DNA of 64,000 nt, taken from Rhodococcus oryzae (GTDB lineage Bacteria > Actinomycetota > Actinomycetes > Mycobacteriales > Mycobacteriaceae). The position numbers were made by a program, and so were the translations under genes. Below, piece by piece: positions 59,263 to 64,000 of the stretch. The stretch spans positions 372,001-436,000 of the forward strand of contig NZ_SUMD01000001.1 in NCBI RefSeq assembly GCF_005049235.1, in the 5' to 3' direction. Under the pieces are notes generated by a model. That model ran no database searches, was not told where the DNA came from, and saw only the letters and a program-made list of their open reading frames with translations. Every line of letters begins with the position of its first letter. Positions within the stretch are counted from its first letter, which is position 1.

Positions 59263-62200
59263 CTGGGCTCTGCGCTCGCCCCCGCCGAGTCGATCAGGCG
59301 GGCGAGCGCGTCGCCGTCGGGCAGCTCGGTCGGCGCGATGGTCCGTCCGCTGCGCACATAGTGGAACGCCGCGCGGACCTTGCCCAACGGCACGGGCGGA
59401 CCTCCCCTGGCGGCAGACCGTGCCGACATCAGCTCCGACCACGCCAGCCGGTAGGCCGCGAGCTGCATCACCACCGCCCGCTCGTTGGCAGCCGACGGCT
59501 CGGCACCCGTCTTCCAGTCGATCACGGTCCAACCGCCGTCCTGGTCGGCGAAGACCGCGTCGATGCGACCCCTGATCACCGTGCCCGCGATCGACGTCTC
59601 GAACGGGACCTCCACCTCGACCGGGCTGCGGTTCGCCCACTCCGAGCGCAGGAAGGCGTCCTGCAGCCCTTCCAGGTCGGTGTCGCCGACAGCCCCGGTG
59701 TCCGCGGCGCCCGGCAGCTCGTCCAGATCCAGCAGCCGGGTGGCGCCGAACCTGCGCTCGATCCAGGCGTGAAATGCGGTTCCCCTGCGCGCCAGCGGAT
59801 TCGGTGGATACGGCAGCGGACGACGCAGCCGGGCCGCGAGCGCATCGGGCGCGGCGGCCAGTTCCACCAACTGGCTCACCGACAGTTGCGCGGGGAGCGC
59901 GACCTCGGCGCGCGTCAACGCCCGCTGCGTGCGCTCGGCCAGCAGCACGTCCACGTCGGCGGCCCAGCCCTCCGGGTCCGCCTCCTCGTCGTCCTCGTTG
60001 TCGTCTTCGTCTTCGGGGCCGAGCGCGATGAGTTCGGCCAGCACCAGCTCCGCGCCACGTTCCACCGGATCACGCCTGCTCCCCAGCGGATCGCTCGGCC
60101 ACTGCGCGGTCACCGGCTCCGCGGTGAGCGGATTCTCCGCGTCCTCGTCCGGGGCCTGCGCCCACAGCTCCACCGTCCCGATCGGTTCGGTCGGGTCGGC
60201 ACTGTCGACGAGTTCGCGCATCTCCAGCAGGAACTCCGAAGGACCCCTCGGCGCGCTGCCCGTCTCCGACCAGTGATGGCCGGACAGATACAGCGCCCGC
60301 TCGGTACGGGTCAGCGCCACGTAGAACAGACGCCTGTCCTCGTCGAGCCTGCGCCGACCCAGTGCGGCCTTGTGGTCGGCGAGGGCGTCCTCGAGGTCCT
60401 TGCGGTTGAACAGCTGCTCGAGATCGAGCACCGGGACACCGTCCGCGCCATCGCCGTCCCGGGCCCGGTCGCCGCGGAGCGCGGGTGGCAGCTCACCGAC
60501 GGCTCCCAGCCAGCTGCCCGAGGCGGTCTTCGACGGGAAGACACCCTCCACCAGGTGGGGCACCGCGACGACCTGCCACTCGAGCCCCTTCGCCGAGTGC
60601 ACCGTCAGGACCTGCACCCGATCCGGCGCGACCTCGACCTCGCCGGGAGCCAGGCCCTTCTCGATCGTTTCGGCGGCCGCCAAGAAGGCCAGCAGACCGG
60701 TCAACGTCGCCGTGGAATTGCGGGAGTACCCGGCGACCGCGTCCGCGAAGGCGTCCAGATGCTCGCGGCCCGCACCACCGTCGCCGGTGAAGCGCAGCCG
60801 GGCCTGCGCCTCGATGCCGATCCCCAGCACCCGCTCCACCTCGGCCACCAGCTCCGTGAGCGGCTGACCGATGCGTTCGCGCAGCGAGACCAGCTCGGCC
60901 GCCAACGCCCCGATCCGGGCGTAACCGAGGGGTGAATAGCGCTGCGGCCCACCGGGGTCCGAGATCGCGTCGGCCAGACCGGCGAGCTCGGCGTGCTCGC
61001 CGGGGAGCGCGGCCTCGAGCGCCTGGTCGAGGCTGACCGCATCGGTCACCGCTCCCCCGGTGCCGTGTGTCGACCCGATCGCCAGCTCGCGCGCGCGGCG
61101 CCACAGCGCGGCCAGGTCCGCGGCCCCGATCTGCCACCGGGCCCCGGTCAGGATCCGCATCGCCGCGCTGCCCGCCAACGGGTCGGCGACCATCCGCAGC
61201 ATGGCGATGACGTCCGCCACCTCGGGTGTGTGCAGCAATCCGCCGAGCCCGACCACCTCCACCGGCAGACCGTGGCGGCGCAGCGCGGCGGCGATCGGCG
61301 CGGCGTCGGCGTTGCGGCGGATCAGGACGGCCGCGGTGGGCGGGGCCTGGCCGGCGGCGGCCGCGGCGGCGTACTCCTCGGCGATCCGGGCCGCGAGCCA
61401 GTCCCGCTCGCGCTCGACGTCCTCGGTGACCGCGAGCCGGATGTCACCCGCGACCGCACCGGGCCGCGGTCGCAGCTGCTGCACGGGAACCCCACGCTCG
61501 CGCAACGATTCCGAGGCCGCGTTCGCGAGGGTCAGCGCCTCGGGCGGGTTCCGCCAGCTGGTGAGGAGCTCGAGGCGCGGCGCGGGATCGCCGCCCGGCA
61601 GCGGGAAGTCGGTGGCGAACCTGGGCAGGTTGGCCGCCGACGCGCCCCGCCAGCCGTAGATGGACTGCATCGGGTCGCCGACGGCGGTCAGCGCGAGGTC
61701 GCCGTCCTCGCCGCCGCCGAACAGCGAGGACAGCAGCACCCGCTGGGCGTGCCCGGTGTCCTGGTATTCGTCGAGCAGCACCACCCGGAAGCGCCGCCGC
61801 TCAGAGCTGCCCACCTCGGGATGCTCGGAGGCGACCCGGGCGGCCAGCGACATCTGGCTGCCGAAATCGAGAGCGCCCTCCCGCCTGAGCGTCTCGGAGA
61901 CCCGCTGCACCAGCGGCAGTAGCGCGACCCGCTCGTGCTGGGTCTCGAGGATGTCGAGCAGTTCCTTCTTCGGCCCGCCGCGCTGCTTAGGGCCTGCTGG
62001 CAGCGTGTGGATCAGCTTGTCCAGCTCGGTGTGCGCCTCGCGCAGGTCTTCCGGCTCCACCAGATGCTCGGCCAGCTGCCCGGACAGCGCCAGCACCGCC
62101 TCGGTGAGCGAGGTGGGCGTGCGGTCGGTCTCCAGGTCGCCGTCCCATGAGCTGACCACCCGGTGCGCGAGCTGCCACAGCTCGGTCTCCGACAGCAGTT

Positions 62201-62648
62201 CGGCGGACGGCTCGATGGGCAGCAGCAGCCCGTGCTCGGACAGCAACCGACCGGCGTAGGAGTGGTACGTGCTCACCTCCGGCTCCCCACCGAGGATCCG
62301 CCCGCGCAGATCCCCGCTCGGATCGAGCTTGCGCAACAGGGCCGAACCGGCAAGGCGAGCAAGGCGTTGCCGGATCCGGGTGGTGAGCTGCTGGGCGGCC
62401 TTGCGGGTGAAGGTGAGCCCGAGGACCTGCTCGGGGTCGACGAGGCCGTTGGCCACCAGCCAGACCACCCTGGCCGCCATCGTCTCGGTCTTGCCCGCGC
62501 CCGCGCCCGCGACCACCAGAGTCGGCCCGAGCGGCGCCGCGATCACGGCTGCCTGCTCGGCGGTCGGCGGATGCTGGCCGAGCGCTACCGCCAGATCGGC
62601 CGGGCTCACCCGGGCCCCGCTCCTCCATGTCTCGGTGTCCCGCATCAT
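59259..62648 (-). CDS. adnB: AdnB: helicase-nuclease subunit of the AdnAB double-strand-break resection machine
   Basis: An 1129-residue subunit with an N-terminal UvrD-like motor (Walker A GAGAGKT at 48-54; VVLLDEYQDT; VGDPMQSIYGWRGA; YVALTRTERALYL) and a C-terminal RecB-family nuclease (RGTAFHAWIERRFG; RGRIDAVFADQDGGWTVIDWKTG with the D-x-K core). AdnAB resects DNA ends for recombination in mycobacteria, replacing RecBCD. An acidic linker (GPEDEDDNEDDEEADPEG) separates modules. ATG 62648 overlaps the adnA stop by 4 bases. Confidence 0.93.
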   Translation of the reverse strand: MMRDTETWRSGARVSPADLAVALGQHPPTAEQAAVIAAPLGPTLVVAGAGAGKTETMAARVVWLVANGLVDPEQVLGLTFTRKAAQQLTTRIRQRLARLAGSALLRKLDPSGDLRGRILGGEPEVSTYHSYAGRLLSEHGLLLPIEPSAELLSETELWQLAHRVVSSWDGDLETDRTPTSLTEAVLALSGQLAEHLVEPEDLREAHTELDKLIHTLPAGPKQRGGPKKELLDILETQHERVALLPLVQRVSETLRREGALDFGSQMSLAARVASEHPEVGSSERRRFRVVLLDEYQDTGHAQRVLLSSLFGGGEDGDLALTAVGDPMQSIYGWRGASAANLPRFATDFPLPGGDPAPRLELLTSWRNPPEALTLANAASESLRERGVPVQQLRPRPGAVAGDIRLAVTEDVERERDWLAARIAEEYAAAAAAGQAPPTAAVLIRRNADAAPIAAALRRHGLPVEVVGLGGLLHTPEVADVIAMLRMVADPLAGSAAMRILTGARWQIGAADLAALWRRARELAIGSTHGTGGAVTDAVSLDQALEAALPGEHAELAGLADAISDPGGPQRYSPLGYARIGALAAELVSLRERIGQPLTELVAEVERVLGIGIEAQARLRFTGDGGAGREHLDAFADAVAGYSRNSTATLTGLLAFLAAAETIEKGLAPGEVEVAPDRVQVLTVHSAKGLEWQVVAVPHLVEGVFPSKTASGSWLGAVGELPPALRGDRARDGDGADGVPVLDLEQLFNRKDLEDALADHKAALGRRRLDEDRRLFYVALTRTERALYLSGHHWSETGSAPRGPSEFLLEMRELVDSADPTEPIGTVELWAQAPDEDAENPLTAEPVTAQWPSDPLGSRRDPVERGAELVLAELIALGPEDEDDNEDDEEADPEGWAADVDVLLAERTQRALTRAEVALPAQLSVSQLVELAAAPDALAARLRRPLPYPPNPLARRGTAFHAWIERRFGATRLLDLDELPGAADTGAVGDTDLEGLQDAFLRSEWANRSPVEVEVPFETSIAGTVIRGRIDAVFADQDGGWTVIDWKTGAEPSAANERAVVMQLAAYRLAWSELMSARSAARGGPPVPLGKVRAAFHYVRSGRTIAPTELPDGDALARLIDSAGASAEPS

Positions 62649-64000
62649 CCCTCGGTCACCTGCCGTCCGGTTTCCTGCGCCGGGCAGCTCGACCGGGCGG
62701 GGCAGTGCCTGCACCCGTCGTTCGGTTGCGCCCGGAACCCGGGGCCCTTGGTGGCCGCGGCCGCGTCGTGCACCACGGTGAGCCACTCCTGTTCGCCGCC
62801 CTCGCCGAGCGGGGACTGCAGTCGCTGGGTGGCGCCCTCCTTCTTGTTGGGTTTCGCCACGAACACCAGGCGCGCCCCACCCGGCTCCGAGGGTGGCTCG
62901 CCCTCGATCGCGCCTGCCAGCGCCGCCACCTGATAGGTCGCCAGCTGCGCATGCTGCTGCGCGGCCTCCTTGCTGACCGGGCTGCGCGCGGTCTTCACGT
63001 CCACGATCACCGGCCTGCCCTCGGTGTCGCGTTCGAGGCGGTCGATCCGGCCGCGCAGCCGGATCTCGGGTCCGCCCTCCTCCCGCGGCTCGAGAACGCC
63101 GTCGACGGCGACCTCCACGCCGACCTCGGTGAGTTCGCCGCGCGAGAGCCGCAGCCACTCGGAGAAGCTGTCGAGCATCTGACCGGTGCGGTCCATCTCC
63201 CGTCTCGAGTACCACTGCGAGCCGAGGTCGACAGCGTCCCAGGCGGTGGCGAGCGCCTTACGCACCTGGTCGGGCGGCAGCTTGCCCGCCACGGCCTGGA
63301 CCAGGGTGTGCACCAGGGTCCCGGTCACCGCATGGGTGTTCTCGCCGTCGGTGCCGCCGTTGCGTTCGAGTGCCCACCGCAACGGGCATGTGCTCAGCTG
63401 CTCGATCGTCGAGGGTGACAGCGGGACCGGCCCGTCGTCCGGCTCCCACAGCGGGGCGTCGGTGCTCATCCCGCCCACACCCCACCAGTTCTGCGGATGC
63501 GCGCCGCGCACCCCGTCCCTTGCCAGCCGGGCGAGTTGCCGAGCCGCCCTGGCCTGACGCTGCGGATCGCTGCGGGCGAGGTCCGGATCGCACACGGCCC
63601 GACGGAGTTCCGCGACCAGCGACGGCAACGACAGCACCCGTCCAGCGGGCACCGACTGTTCCACCACCGCCTCCCCGGCCCCGTCATCGCTCTCGACGCG
63701 ACCGATGAGCTCGTCCACGAACCGCGAGGGCACCAGGTCCGCATCCCCGGTCGCCGACTCGACGGCGGTGATCAGCAGGGACCGGCGGGCCCGACTGCAG
63801 GCGAGCAGGAACAGTCGCCGCTCCTCGGCCAGCAGCGGGGCGGTCCGCGAGAGCTGCGACTCGCTGGTCGGGGAGGCGTCGCCGACGCCCGCGGTGAGGT
63901 CGACAAGCACCTCGGTCCCCAGCAGGGTGCCGCGGGCGCGCAGGCCCGGCCACAGCCCCTCCTGGACCCCGGCGACGGCCACCACATCCCATTCCCGGCC
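62645..64000 (-). CDS. adnA: AdnA helicase-nuclease subunit, C-terminal part (5' end outside window)
   Basis: The last ~450 residues of AdnA; the frame is open to the window edge (GREWDVVAVAGVQEGLWP). The helicase end (LFLLACSRARRSLLITA) is followed by a RecB-like nuclease (RGRIDRLERDTEGRPVIVDVKTARS). Cys in LSTCPLRWALE and three C-terminal Cys in GCRHCPARSSC have the spacing of an AddB-type iron-sulfur cluster that clasps the nuclease domain. Upstream partner of adnB, translationally coupled. Confidence 0.9.
   Translation of the reverse strand, partial: GREWDVVAVAGVQEGLWPGLRARGTLLGTEVLVDLTAGVGDASPTSESQLSRTAPLLAEERRLFLLACSRARRSLLITAVESATGDADLVPSRFVDELIGRVESDDGAGEAVVEQSVPAGRVLSLPSLVAELRRAVCDPDLARSDPQRQARAARQLARLARDGVRGAHPQNWWGVGGMSTDAPLWEPDDGPVPLSPSTIEQLSTCPLRWALERNGGTDGENTHAVTGTLVHTLVQAVAGKLPPDQVRKALATAWDAVDLGSQWYSRREMDRTGQMLDSFSEWLRLSRGELTEVGVEVAVDGVLEPREEGGPEIRLRGRIDRLERDTEGRPVIVDVKTARSPVSKEAAQQHAQLATYQVAALAGAIEGEPPSEPGGARLVFVAKPNKKEGATQRLQSPLGEGGEQEWLTVVHDAAAATKGPGFRAQPNDGCRHCPARSSCPAQETGRQVTEG

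Overview
This is high-GC actinobacterial chromosome, best placed in the Mycobacteriales near Rhodococcus/Nocardia. Supporting markers are a tmRNA whose tag reads ADSNQRDYALAA, WhiB4- and WhiB7-type regulators, a mycoredoxin, a resuscitation-promoting factor, an AdnAB helicase-nuclease pair, UvrD2 with a tetracysteine motif, and many GTG starts. Gene order matches what I recall of M. tuberculosis in two blocks: smpB-ftsX-ftsE-(Pro-rich)-mscS-prfB with hisN and fadE24-fadE23, and the Rv3193c-Rv3202c block. No phage, IS element, CRISPR array or plasmid gene is visible, so most of the window is core genome with small accessory insertions.

Layout. 1-7.0 kb: end of a VIT/CCC1 transporter, an MFS exporter, pgm, and mgtE behind an M-box Mg2+ riboswitch leader that also carries a Pro/Ser-rich short ORF and a strong hairpin; then a crcB-DUF190-crcB fluoride-export cluster and a LON-domain protein. 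7.1-10.4 kb: two secreted lipase-like hydrolases, a 36-residue membrane peptide and a DUF732-like lipoprotein. 10.5-20 kb: ssrA (tmRNA), a secreted M19 dipeptidase-like enzyme, an EF-G-like GTPase, then smpB, ftsX, ftsE, a Pro-rich membrane protein, mscS and prfB on the minus strand. 20-27.5 kb: a Tat-exported phosphoesterase, hisN, an LLM oxidoreductase, a DUF222/HNH protein, DUF1304, and a multicopper oxidase with a small partner gene. 27.5-33.6 kb: a DUF4173-type membrane protein, two two-component systems (OmpR type and NarL type) and an amidohydrolase. 33.7-40.1 kb: fadE24-fadE23 behind a perfect 22-bp palindrome, whiB4, a fatty-acyl-CoA synthetase and a class I glutamine amidotransferase.

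40.1-64 kb: two copies of initiator tRNA-fMet flank an orphan gene, then rpf with a long leader. The conserved actinobacterial block follows: UPF0182, PPA1309 family, PDZ-Lon-like protease, Rv3195-type putative metalloprotease, TOMM/cyclodehydratase-like protein and ABC1 kinase. A TetR, Rieske oxygenase, nitroreductase fragment and exonuclease III sit between the ABC1 kinase and whiB7. The block then resumes with whiB7, uvrD2, mycoredoxin, nudC, a K+ channel, a DoxX-like protein, adnB and the 3' part of adnA.

The most interesting regulatory architecture is in the leaders. The mgtE transcript stacks an M-box, a Pro/Ser-rich uORF and a hairpin. The whiB7 leader has an AT-element promoter, a 58-codon uORF and an intrinsic attenuator. 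Two clear TetR-type operators stand before fadE24 and between tetR and the Rieske oxygenase. Five convergent gene pairs share a single CTAG as both stop codons, so head-on gene ends are packed with no room for terminators.
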